Assembly (NCBI GenBank): GCA_004525545.1
Contig: SPCU01000005.1
Span: 1 to 35,744 of the forward strand
Direction of reading: 5' to 3'
Origin: Methanomassiliicoccus sp.
GTDB lineage: Archaea > Thermoplasmatota > Thermoplasmata > Methanomassiliicoccales > UBA472
DNA length: 35,744 nucleotides
The notes beneath the pieces are model-generated. The model made no database searches. It saw only the letters and a program-made list of their open reading frames with translations, and was not told the DNA's origin. A program made the position numbers and the translations under genes. Below, piece by piece: positions 27,126 through 35,744 of this stretch. Each line of letters begins with the position of its first letter. The first letter of the stretch is position 1.

Positions 27126-27913
27126 TTGCGTTGCACCCCCTGGACATATCTCAGGACGGTCTGGTCGCTCCACACCTTGACGTCCAGGCTCCGGAAGTAG
27201 CGGTTGATGTTCTTGATGTCCCGCTTCAGGAAATCCACGGCGTTAGGGTGATCGGTCACCATCGCTTGACCGCAGTCGATTATATATGGCTTACCTTCAT
27301 GAAAAAGGATGTTGTACTCGCTCAGGTCTCCGTGCACCAGGCGTGCCTTTTGATACATCCTCTTCATGAACATGACTATCTCACGGTACACCTTGTTCGG
27401 TTCTTCCAAACGGACCGTTCGCAGCTGCGGCGCGGCCATGTTCTCGTCGCCCAGGTAGTCCATTAGGATCACGTTCTTGAGAAATCTGTAGGGATGGTGC
27501 ACTCGGACGTGTGCCTCCTCCATTCGGCAGAGGTTCTTGAACTCCTTGGTCGCCCAGGCGTAGATGAGCTTGCGGGTGTTTCCCGACAAACCCTTGAAGC
27601 GCGGGTCGCCCTCGATGTACTTGGCGATGTTCTTGAAGGTGTTGTTGGAGGTACGATATATCTTCATGGCGCGGTGCTCGCCATCTGGAGTGGTGATGCG
27701 GAAGACATTGCCTTCCTTGCCAGTGGAAATAGGAAAATCAACGTTAGCTATGCGCTTTTCACAGCTCAGCTTGAAGATGACCGACAGGGTCAGGCGGTCA
27801 AAGACCTCGTCCATGACCTTGCGGGCCTCCTTGGAGTTCTCGTAGGAACGAGTGAGACGCAGGCCGTCCACCTGCCGCTCCAGCTTGAGGATATTGGGGT
27901 CCTCTTGTGGCAT
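27122..27913 (-). CDS. rio1: Serine protein kinase Rio1
   Basis: STGKEGNVFRITTPDGEHRAMKIYRTSNNTFKNIAKYIEGDPRF...RLVHGDLSEYNILFHEGKPYIIDCGQAM. Confidence 0.95.
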   Translation of the reverse strand: MPQEDPNILKLERQVDGLRLTRSYENSKEARKVMDEVFDRLTLSVIFKLSCEKRIANVDFPISTGKEGNVFRITTPDGEHRAMKIYRTSNNTFKNIAKYIEGDPRFKGLSGNTRKLIYAWATKEFKNLCRMEEAHVRVHHPYRFLKNVILMDYLGDENMAAPQLRTVRLEEPNKVYREIVMFMKRMYQKARLVHGDLSEYNILFHEGKPYIIDCGQAMVTDHPNAVDFLKRDIKNINRYFRSLDVKVWSDQTVLRYVQGVQRK

Positions 27914-27921
27914 AAAGCCTC

Positions 27922-28254
27922 TCAGAATATGTCCAGGTTCTTTGGAAGAACTTTCCGGCGGCTCAGGTGGCTGGACTGGGTCTTGGTGAAACGGTATAAT
28001 ACGTCACACTTCTCATCCTGGAAATCCCAGGGGCGGATTATGACCAGGTCGCCTTCCCGAATCCACATTCGCTTCTTGATCTTTCCAGGGATGCGCCCCA
28101 TGCGGGAATTGCCATCGGCGCACATTATCTTGATACGGGAGGCGCCCAGCAGCTGGTCCGCTATGCCGAACATCTCCCCTTCTTTCTTGTTCGGATACGG
28201 GCAGCGAAGAATCTCTTCGCTTTGATCTCCCTGGTTGTAAGTTACGTTGCTCAA
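27922..28254 (-). CDS. eif1A: Translation initiation factor aIF1A, TTG start
   Basis: (M)SNVTYNQGDQSEEILRCPYPNKKEGEMFGIADQLLGASRIKIMCADGNSRMGRIPGKIKKRMWIREGDLVIIRPWDFQDEKCDVLYRFT. GGAGG sits before the TTG; a TATA box at about 28293-28301 makes the longer ORF start at 28305 unlikely. Confidence 0.92.
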   Translation of the reverse strand: MSNVTYNQGDQSEEILRCPYPNKKEGEMFGIADQLLGASRIKIMCADGNSRMGRIPGKIKKRMWIREGDLVIIRPWDFQDEKCDVLYRFTKTQSSHLSRRKVLPKNLDIF

Positions 28255-28285
28255 TGGAAGCCTCCAATGGTGAGTTTCCTTTAAA

Positions 28286-28317
28286 CCCGTTCCTATATAT
28301 AACATTGATGTAACGGG
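28286..28317 (-). promoter_or_regulatory. TATA box of the aIF1A-Rio1-KH operon flanked by a 6-bp inverted repeat
   Basis: CCCGTT-(tcctatatataacattgatg region)-AACGGG; minus-strand TATA-like TTATATATAG lies inside. Confidence 0.5.
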
Positions 28318-28353
28318 CTGAAAGAGCGTCGCCAGCTGGGTTGGGACCTTCGC

Positions 28354-29166
28354 TCACTCCAGAGCCCGTTGGATTATCTTCGTCATGTCCTCGATGTTAT
28401 ACATGGTCCCGCAGTAGGAGCAGGACTTCAGACCTTCCTTGCGAGAATTCTTGTCGATGGTTATTGAGGCACCGCAGGACCGGCATTTGTAGGGTATGGC
28501 GAGACCTTTGGTGCTAACATGGTCGATGAGCTCGTTCATGTCGACCGTTATGTGCTTGATTATCTTCTGGTCGTCCAGTTTCCGAACCCGGCCAGCCTCT
28601 TCCCAGAACTGGTACCTTTCGAGAATGACCGCGGCTCCCTCGTAGTTCCCTGCCTTCTCCAGGTTCCGGGCCATGTTCAGGTCCTGCACCATGGCCTCGG
28701 AGGGGACCTTGCCCGGATTGACCGACTTCCAGGAGGAGATAAGCTTACCTGCCCAGACATCGTTCTTCTCCACGTCCTCGACCTTGGTCGTCCACTCCCA
28801 CGTCTTGGCCTCCTTGGCCTGTTGGAGCTTGGCCTGTTCTTCTTTGGCAACGTTCGCTGCTGCCTCCTTGCATTTGGGGCAGACCATGGACCTAGAATTG
28901 GGCCCATGCTTGCTGCTCATGCCTTTGAGCGCACCGGAGCCAACCGCCGGGACCAGGAACGCACCCATTATGGAAACTAACAGAACGTCCTCGTTTGCGA
29001 TGAGCGTGCCTTCGATCTGTGAGTAGGAATCGGTGAGTCCGGTGAAAATGTTGATCAGGAATATCCCCCAGAAGAAAAGGCTCAATATACCGATGACAAA
29101 CATTGCAGCCTGGGCACCCAAGAAGGGCTTCCCACACTTGACACAGACATAACTTTTAGCGGCCAC
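28354..29166 (-). CDS. Membrane zinc-ribbon protein (two TM segments, N- and C-terminal Cys knuckles)
   Basis: YVCVKCGKPF, two hydrophobic segments, MVCPKCKEAA, helical region, C-terminal YKCRSCGASITIDKNSRKEGLKSCSYCGTMYNI. Confidence 0.7.
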   Translation of the reverse strand: MAAKSYVCVKCGKPFLGAQAAMFVIGILSLFFWGIFLINIFTGLTDSYSQIEGTLIANEDVLLVSIMGAFLVPAVGSGALKGMSSKHGPNSRSMVCPKCKEAAANVAKEEQAKLQQAKEAKTWEWTTKVEDVEKNDVWAGKLISSWKSVNPGKVPSEAMVQDLNMARNLEKAGNYEGAAVILERYQFWEEAGRVRKLDDQKIIKHITVDMNELIDHVSTKGLAIPYKCRSCGASITIDKNSRKEGLKSCSYCGTMYNIEDMTKIIQRALE

Positions 29167-29334
29167 GGAAAAGCGACAACCTGTTGTACAATATTAAAGA
29201 TATTTATGGAATGGAGAACTGATACCGATGATTATCAAAGAAATGATGGTCCAGCTCAATAATAAGGGGGTAAATGGGAAGGAATGATTGCACCAAGATT
29301 TAAGTAATAAATTCAATATCAACCGCCATTCTAC

Positions 29335-29434
29335 GCTCCCGTAGTGTAGTCCGGCCAATCATTCCGCCCTTTCGACATCGCTGATAAGCGGTGGAAGGTA
29401 GGCGAAGACCCGGGTTCGAATCCCGGCGGGAGCA
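29335..29434 (+). tRNA. tRNA-Glu (TTC) with 25-nt intron at 29375-29399
   Basis: GCTCCCGTAGTGTAGTCCGGCCAATCATTCCGCCCTTTCG-[ACATCGCTGATAAGCGGTGGAAGGT]-AGGCGAAGACCCGGGTTCGAATCCCGGCGGGAGCA; the intron lies at canonical 37/38 and folds into a bulge-helix-bulge. Confidence 0.93.
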
Positions 29435-29601
29435 CTTTTACGCACATCCATACAATTTTTAGCTTACTATATTCGATTGGATGCGAGAAATGTAATTTTC
29501 CCGATCTGAATCTCGGGTTATGAGGAAGCCGTCTTTCTCATCGATCGCGTGGATATCGCATGAATCAGAAAAATGATTTAGGAAGAGGTTTGGGAAGCAT
29601 C

Positions 29602-32600
29602 TCACTTCTTCGGAGGCTTAGGAGGTTTCACCGGTGGCGACTCTGGCGGCGGAGTGGGATCGGGTGGAGCGACGCCGAGGTCGAAAATTACCATGGAGAA
29701 GCTGTTGGCTTTCACTGTCACGGATTTCTCTGTTATGAACCCGCCGTCAATGTACAGCTTCAGCGTGTAGGTGACGGACCTGCCGATGTGCTTGTACTCG
29801 AACATGTACCAACCGTCATCGTCCGTTACCGCCGTTCCTATCAGATCGTTTTTAAGCCAGATCTCCACGGTCGCCCCGACCACAGGATCGCCGTCCTCGT
29901 CCAGTACCAGCCCTCCGAACCCGGGGTTTATCTTGAAAGAGTTGGTGTTCATGACCGCGTCGTCGGCGAAGTAATCTCCCGGTCCGGTGACCGAGAACGC
30001 GTACTGCCCTCCTTCCTCAATGGTGAGCAGAGCTCCCTCGGCGTCATTGCTGTAGTCGGGGCTCAGAGCTCCGATGTTCTTCTTGAGCCCGTAGTCCAGA
30101 TGCACGTTGATGTACAGGAAACCGCTATAGTCGCCCTTTGCGGTCAGGGTGATCTCCGCGACGTCTCCGAATTTGCTTTGACCATCATAAGCCCAGGATA
30201 TGGCGGTCGGAGAGATTCCGAACAGGTAGCTGACGTCCGTGCCAGGAACCAACCATCCAAGAGGCCCCGTGTTCAAGGAACTGTAGGCGTGGACCGGATC
30301 CGCGCCCTGGGTGACGAACGGGAAGGGTATGTCGATGATGAACGTGTCCCCCTCACCAATGAATCCGACGAAGAACACGTTGAAGGTGAACTGTCCCGGA
30401 TTGGATGCGGTCAACCTGAACTTGGTGGGGTTGTCCGGAACGTCCGGAGTGAATATCAGCTTGAACTGCCTTCCATTGGATGGGTTCCCATCAACATCGA
30501 ACACACCTAGATCGCAGTTGGTCACGATGGCCCGGTCTCCAAGCCAGTTCCCGAAGTCAAGACCGGTCTGGTCCATTCCCGATCGTACCTCGATCTCGTG
30601 GGTCCCTTCGATCGGATAGGTTCGTTCCCAGAAAGGCTTCGTCGTCTCGGATATGGTATAGGTACCGGGGTCTTTGATCAGGAACTCGTAGTGGCCAGAT
30701 CCCCCTGTCTCGACCGGGGTACGATACTCAATTCCTTCTCTGAACATGGATATGGTCCAATACTGTAGACCAGGTTCGCTTGGGTCCTTGTGACCATCAC
30801 CATCGGCATCGAAGAACTTGGTACCGGAAACGGTCAGCCATTCGAAGTTGAAGAAGTTGTTCTCTGCGATGTCGTCATCACCGCTTTCAACGGTGAAAGT
30901 GTAGTCGTTGGCAGGCGATATCCTCGTCCATCCATCCTTTAGAACCTCCGAGATCGCATATTCTCCAGGAGATGTGATGGTGAACTCGTAGTAGCCATCG
31001 TTCCATGCACCATCCCCGGTCAGCACTGAGGTGGAGCCGTCCCCGCTCTTGGTCAGAGTGATCTCCCAGTCGTCGAGCGGTGTGCTTATGTCCGTGACGC
31101 ATACGTTATCGAACTCCGCTTCGGTGTTCCAAGCCCAGGTCCTGAACCCAATGCCCCCGGCTAGGATCGGTGAGGAGGCATCCGTCACATCGAAGACCTT
31201 TACGGAGTCGATGTAACAAATGATGTGGTTTCCACTGACCGATACCTTGAGGTGATGCCAGTCATCATCGAACCCAAATGCAAGTGGACCTGCCAATGTC
31301 GACTCTGTCGGGTAGCCAGTGAACTTAGATAATTTGAGCCCTCCTGCGCCTGGATCGTACTGGAAGGAATAGAAGTCACCAAAGTCGTTGGAGACCCTGA
31401 ATATCAAGGCGTAACCGGCCACATCTATCAGGCGTGCGTCTGCTTCGAACGTGTAATCATCGAACGATACATCATATCTTATCCTCGAGCCGAAATCTCC
31501 GATCACGCGCTGTAAAAGTCCACCATTCACGTTCCAATCATTGGTCAATGTGGACCATCCAGCGTAATCACCATCATTGAAGCCGTCGCGGAAGACCGAT
31601 AGATACTCGTACTTGTATCCGGAGACCAGGACGTTCTCGAAGTTCTCGATGTCCAAACCGGTCACATCGATGCCGCTGGTCACGATGATTTCGTCATACC
31701 CTAGCACGGACGGCGTATAATCGTCTCCCGGAGAGTAGGTCAGGATCGGACTTGTCTCCGTCCAGCCATCCTTCAGGACCTCCCTGATCTGATAGGTCCC
31801 GGGAAGGGTCACTGTGAACGAATAGGCACCGCTTGCATCGGTAACGATGTCCGGACCGAATTGCGATCCATCTTGCCAAAGTTGCACGTGCCAGTCAGCA
31901 GCACCGGTCGTCGTTCCCGATATGTAGACATGGCCGGAGATGGTCAGGGACTTGAAGTAGTCCGCCGTTTCAGTGCCAGAGGCGAGTATCGGTGAGGAGA
32001 GGCCTGAGCGTTGTATCAGTGTGAAGACCTTCCCTCCGGTCGCCGGCACCGTGCTCGACCACCAGAAGGTGGTACCGTCATTGATCCATATATCGATCGG
32101 AATATCGTTCCAGTTGTAAGTTGTGGCACCCACTGTCAAGACGGTGTTGGCACCTGCATCGCTGTCCAGGCCGGTCGCTATGAACGACACGATATGCTGG
32201 GTCGCGTAGACCGCCGATATCGATCCGCCTGTGTCGGGAACCGTGATCGTTCCGAGCGGATCGATGTAAAGACCACTGGACGACTGCCAGCCAAATCTTG
32301 TTTCAGAGTCTATGCTCACAGCCTGGGACCATTCGAACGAGTGCATCGAGCCGCTGTACCAGGTGAAGGTGATCGGCATTTGTGAGGCCAGGTAGGTCGT
32401 TCCATCCACCGTAAGAACGATGCCAGTGTTCGATGCGTCGACCCCCGTCTGTGAGAAGGTCACGTCGGCCAGATAGCTGCCCATCATCAGCCCCCCGAAC
32501 CTTTCTCCTGGCGCCGGGAAGCCTGAAGCGTAGTAGGCGTGGCCCAACGCCCCTGTGGGAGTACCCAACATCATTGGATCATCCCCGACGGGAGGCGTTA

Positions 32601-35600
32601 TGCCCAGGAAGTCGATGTTCAACAGGGCGTAGCAGTTCGAAAAGGCGCGGCTCCCAATGTACGTCACCCCGCCCGGTATGGTAAGGGATGTGATGTAAGC
32701 ACACCCTATGGACCTTCCCTCTATGCGCTCAAGATCGTCTGATAGGGTCAGGGACAGCATGTTCGAGCATCCTATCAAGGCATTCGACACGATGAGGGTG
32801 ACGGTGTTCGGCATTACGTACGAGGTGTCCGGTTTGGCCGAAGGATACTTGATAAGCGCGGTTATAATCTTGTTGTAGAGGACGCCATCGATGCTGGCAT
32901 AGTAGAGGTTGCCGGCATCCACATTTATAGCCGTGAGCGCGCTGCATCCAGAGAACGCCCCGCTCATGCTCATGACCCCGGTGCCCAAGCTCACCGAGAC
33001 CAGGCTTGTGCATGTACTGAAGGCCGACGACCCGATGGTGATGACGCCGTCCGGAATGTCCAGGGTGATGATGGGACAGTGATAGAAGGCCGTTGCCCCT
33101 ATGCTGACCAGATCGTCTGGAAGATCGATCGGCGCGAGGGATCTGCAATCCCAGAACGCGCCATCGCCGATGCTTGTCAGGCTCTCCGGGAAGGTGACAG
33201 AGCTCAGAGAATAACAACTGTAGAACGCCTCCTTCCCTATGACGGTGAGACCGTTCTCCATGGTGACGGAGGAAAGGACCAAGCACCCGGAGAACGCCCC
33301 TAGGTTGATGGCGTTGACGCTTCCAGGAACGATCAATGAGATGAGATATTTCGATGCCTGGAAGGAATAATTGTCTATCAGGGACACCGTCCCGGGGACG
33401 GTGAACGAGACATCTAGTCTACCATTCGGATACACGAGCAGCGTGTTCATCGCCTTGTCGTACAGCACGCCGTCCAGGCTGGCGTACACCGGATTGTCCT
33501 CATCGACGCCTATTGCGGGGAGCGTGCAGTAGAAGAACGCGCCCATGGTCCGCATATAGTTCTCCATCGAGGATATGCTGGTGACCGTGCTGGGCAGGAA
33601 TATGCCCTCGGATATCGAGGAATAATCGAACGCCTGCAGGCAGATGGTCTCCAGCCCCTCTTCAATGGTGAAAGAGGTCATGTGGCAGTTGCCGAAGGCG
33701 TGTTCTCCGATGGTCCTCACACCGCCGCCTATGACGACCGTTTTGACACTGCTGGCTTGGAAGGCGCAGCTACCGATGATGGTCGAGCCGCTGCCGATGA
33801 TGATGACGGAATCCAGGGCGGAACAGTGATCGAACGCCCATTCACCGATAAAGTCAACACTGATGGGTATGGTCAATGAAGTGATGTTCCCGTTATTCTG
33901 GAAGGAGCGATCCCCTATTACCGCGACCGGATATCCACCGATCTCGGTCGGTATGATGATGGTCCCTCCGCTTCCACTATAGCCTGTGATGGTCACCTGA
34001 CTGCCGTCGAAGGTGAAGGTGTAGTCGCATGTGAGGTATGAACCCATGGTCAGTCCATTGAAGCTCGATCCTGTGGGCGGGAAGTCGGACACCTCGTAGG
34101 CGTGGCCGCGGATGGTTGAAGACGTGCCGCTGATCCAGTTGGTGCCTACAGATGTCGGTGCCGTGAGCCCATGGAATGCCACAGATGTGAGTGAGGTGCA
34201 TTCGTAGAACGCATAGCCGCCGATGGTGGTGACGCTGCTGGGTATGGTCACGGATGTGAGGGCGGACCGTGCAAAAGCACCATATTCGATCGAAGCGACA
34301 CTGTCTGGTATGGTAATAGAAGTGAGGGAGTAGCAGTAGGCGAACGCATATTCGCTGATCGCGGTGATCTCGCTTCCGATGGTGACGGAACTCAGGGCGT
34401 AACAGTCGATGAAAGCATAGTTGCCGATCGCGGTGATCCCGCTTCCGATGGTGACGGAGGTCAGGGATTGACACTCCCTGAAAGCATAGTCGCCTATGGA
34501 GGTGACGCTGTCGGGGATGGTCACGGAGGTTATGGCGGACCATGCAAACGCATGATAGAGAATGGAGGTGACGCTGTCCGGGATAACGAGTGGCCCGGAA
34601 AATCCACCAGGGCAATGGATCAGCATGGTCATGTCCTTGCTATAAAGAACTCCGCTGACGCTAGCGTAGTTCGGATTGTCGGGATCGACATCGATGACGG
34701 TCAGGGAGGGACAATAACTGAATGCGTTGAAGGCAATCGAGGCGACCCCTTTTCCGATGGTCACAGAGGAAAGAGAGGTGCAGTATTGGAACGCATAGTT
34801 ACCTATGGAGTTCACGCTGTCAGGGATGGTGACGGAGGTCAGGTCGGAGCAGTAGGAGAACGCTGAGCTACCGATGGTGGTGACACTGTCAGGGATGGTA
34901 ACGGAGGTCAGGGCGGAGCAGTGGGAGAACGCAGAGTTGCCGATGGTGGTGACCCCGTTGCCAATAGTGACGGATGTGAGGATGATGCTGTAGTAGAACG
35001 CACGGTAGCCGATTGTGGTGACGCTGTCAGGTATGATGACGGAGGTAATATTGGCGTTGCTCAGGAAAGCATGGTCACCGATGGCGATGACAGGACAGCC
35101 TCCCAGGGTGGAGGGTATGGTTACATCCCCTCCCGCTCCCAGGTAGCCAGTGATGTTGGCCTTGCCATCGGTCACGGTGTAAGTATAGCCCTCGGGGATG
35201 TAGGCGCCCATGATGAGGCCGTTGAACGATCCACCGGGAGCGGGGAAGTTGGAGGCGTAGTAGGCGTGACCTTGCAGTCCGGCGTTCGTATCACGGATCC
35301 AGGAGGAACCGACGGAAGTGGGGGCCTCTAGCCCGAGGAACGTCATGGAGGTGAGGGCAAAGCATTTTTGGAACGCGCCTGACCCGATGGTGGTTACGCT
35401 GCCGGGGATGGTAACGGAGGTCAGGTGGCAGTAGGCGAATGCGGAGGCTCCGATGCTCGTGACACCTTCAGAGATCGTCGCGGAGGTCAGGGAGATGCAT
35501 AGAGCAAATCCGTTGCTCCCGATGGTGGTGACGCTGCTGGGGATGGTTATGGAGGTGAGGGAGCTGCACGATTGGAAGGCTCCATACCCTATGAGGGTGA

Positions 35601-35744
35601 CACTGCCAGGGATGGTTATGGAGGTCAGGGAGGTGCAGGATTCGAAGGCGTGGTCCCCGATGGTGGTGACGCTGCTGGGGATGGTGAAGTCCCCGGTCTT
35701 GGCGCAGGGGCATTGGATCAGGGTCGTCACGGCCTTGTTGTAGA
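29602..35744 (-). CDS. Giant modular surface protein: BspA-like (LRR_5) repeats, Ig-like and SdrD-B-like repeats with an inserted LamG-like domain, carboxypeptidase-regulatory-like domain, Pro-rich C-terminus; N-terminus beyond window edge
   Basis: ORF of at least 2042 aa; dozens of 'SVTTIGDHAFESCTSLTSITIPGSV' LRR units; the frame is open through the window edge (…YNKAVTTLIQCPC), so the track GTG start at 35730 is not the real start; ends PPDPTPPPESPPVKPPKPPKK. Confidence 0.9.
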   Translation of the reverse strand, partial: YNKAVTTLIQCPCAKTGDFTIPSSVTTIGDHAFESCTSLTSITIPGSVTLIGYGAFQSCSSLTSITIPSSVTTIGSNGFALCISLTSATISEGVTSIGASAFAYCHLTSVTIPGSVTTIGSGAFQKCFALTSMTFLGLEAPTSVGSSWIRDTNAGLQGHAYYASNFPAPGGSFNGLIMGAYIPEGYTYTVTDGKANITGYLGAGGDVTIPSTLGGCPVIAIGDHAFLSNANITSVIIPDSVTTIGYRAFYYSIILTSVTIGNGVTTIGNSAFSHCSALTSVTIPDSVTTIGSSAFSYCSDLTSVTIPDSVNSIGNYAFQYCTSLSSVTIGKGVASIAFNAFSYCPSLTVIDVDPDNPNYASVSGVLYSKDMTMLIHCPGGFSGPLVIPDSVTSILYHAFAWSAITSVTIPDSVTSIGDYAFRECQSLTSVTIGSGITAIGNYAFIDCYALSSVTIGSEITAISEYAFAYCYSLTSITIPDSVASIEYGAFARSALTSVTIPSSVTTIGGYAFYECTSLTSVAFHGLTAPTSVGTNWISGTSSTIRGHAYEVSDFPPTGSSFNGLTMGSYLTCDYTFTFDGSQVTITGYSGSGGTIIIPTEIGGYPVAVIGDRSFQNNGNITSLTIPISVDFIGEWAFDHCSALDSVIIIGSGSTIIGSCAFQASSVKTVVIGGGVRTIGEHAFGNCHMTSFTIEEGLETICLQAFDYSSISEGIFLPSTVTSISSMENYMRTMGAFFYCTLPAIGVDEDNPVYASLDGVLYDKAMNTLLVYPNGRLDVSFTVPGTVSLIDNYSFQASKYLISLIVPGSVNAINLGAFSGCLVLSSVTMENGLTVIGKEAFYSCYSLSSVTFPESLTSIGDGAFWDCRSLAPIDLPDDLVSIGATAFYHCPIITLDIPDGVITIGSSAFSTCTSLVSVSLGTGVMSMSGAFSGCSALTAINVDAGNLYYASIDGVLYNKIITALIKYPSAKPDTSYVMPNTVTLIVSNALIGCSNMLSLTLSDDLERIEGRSIGCAYITSLTIPGGVTYIGSRAFSNCYALLNIDFLGITPPVGDDPMMLGTPTGALGHAYYASGFPAPGERFGGLMMGSYLADVTFSQTGVDASNTGIVLTVDGTTYLASQMPITFTWYSGSMHSFEWSQAVSIDSETRFGWQSSSGLYIDPLGTITVPDTGGSISAVYATQHIVSFIATGLDSDAGANTVLTVGATTYNWNDIPIDIWINDGTTFWWSSTVPATGGKVFTLIQRSGLSSPILASGTETADYFKSLTISGHVYISGTTTGAADWHVQLWQDGSQFGPDIVTDASGAYSFTVTLPGTYQIREVLKDGWTETSPILTYSPGDDYTPSVLGYDEIIVTSGIDVTGLDIENFENVLVSGYKYEYLSVFRDGFNDGDYAGWSTLTNDWNVNGGLLQRVIGDFGSRIRYDVSFDDYTFEADARLIDVAGYALIFRVSNDFGDFYSFQYDPGAGGLKLSKFTGYPTESTLAGPLAFGFDDDWHHLKVSVSGNHIICYIDSVKVFDVTDASSPILAGGIGFRTWAWNTEAEFDNVCVTDISTPLDDWEITLTKSGDGSTSVLTGDGAWNDGYYEFTITSPGEYAISEVLKDGWTRISPANDYTFTVESGDDDIAENNFFNFEWLTVSGTKFFDADGDGHKDPSEPGLQYWTISMFREGIEYRTPVETGGSGHYEFLIKDPGTYTISETTKPFWERTYPIEGTHEIEVRSGMDQTGLDFGNWLGDRAIVTNCDLGVFDVDGNPSNGRQFKLIFTPDVPDNPTKFRLTASNPGQFTFNVFFVGFIGEGDTFIIDIPFPFVTQGADPVHAYSSLNTGPLGWLVPGTDVSYLFGISPTAISWAYDGQSKFGDVAEITLTAKGDYSGFLYINVHLDYGLKKNIGALSPDYSNDAEGALLTIEEGGQYAFSVTGPGDYFADDAVMNTNSFKINPGFGGLVLDEDGDPVVGATVEIWLKNDLIGTAVTDDDGWYMFEYKHIGRSVTYTLKLYIDGGFITEKSVTVKANSFSMVIFDLGVAPPDPTPPPESPPVKPPKPPKK

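Noticed and set aside
29498-29518. Inverted repeat CCCGA...TCGGG downstream of the giant surface gene, considered as terminator
   Set aside because: Only a 5-bp stem and no convincing T-run on the relevant strand.
32011-32385. Plus-strand ORFs (32011-32385, 34468-34866, 34921-35331, 29560-30510) opposite the giant surface protein
   Set aside because: Low-complexity translations (e.g. GDGHGGYGG..., DGGDPV) that mirror the LRR repeats on the minus strand; shadow ORFs.
1-35744. CRISPR arrays, transposases, integrases, restriction or toxin-antitoxin systems
   Set aside because: No regularly spaced identical repeats and no recognisable mobile or defence proteins; the repeats at 32400-35744 are protein-coding LRR units.

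Overview
The window looks like an archaeal chromosome segment. Evidence: archaeal L15e, L21e, RpoF, aIF1A, Rio1, Pus10 and PurP, a BHB-intron tRNA, TATA-type promoters, and GGTG or GGAGG ribosome-binding sites. The lineage is probably Thermoplasmata or Methanomassiliicoccales-like, but that is inference. Most genes are housekeeping: purine synthesis, cation transport, adenylate kinase, a glycosyltransferase/flippase-type operon, TauE/DUF1634, PolB, YchF, the Pus10-L21e-RpoF-DUF655-KsgA cluster, and the aIF1A-Rio1-KH cluster. Three tRNAs are present: Gln-CTG, Leu-CAG, and Glu-TTC with a 25-nt intron. Partial secreted or surface proteins run off both ends, including a BspA-like LRR protein of more than 2,000 aa. 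Items most worth a second look are: a ThiI-like protein whose PP-loop motif is gone; a structured leader upstream of L15e; an RHH protein fused to a ~21-22-residue repeat, coupled to a small membrane protein and preceded by a palindrome; a glycosyltransferase that appears to start at CTG within a CTGA overlap; a LamG-like domain nested in an SdrD-B-like repeat; and a zinc ribbon split by a two-TM hairpin. I found no CRISPR array, transposon or clear defence system. All product names come from reading protein motifs; no database search was run.
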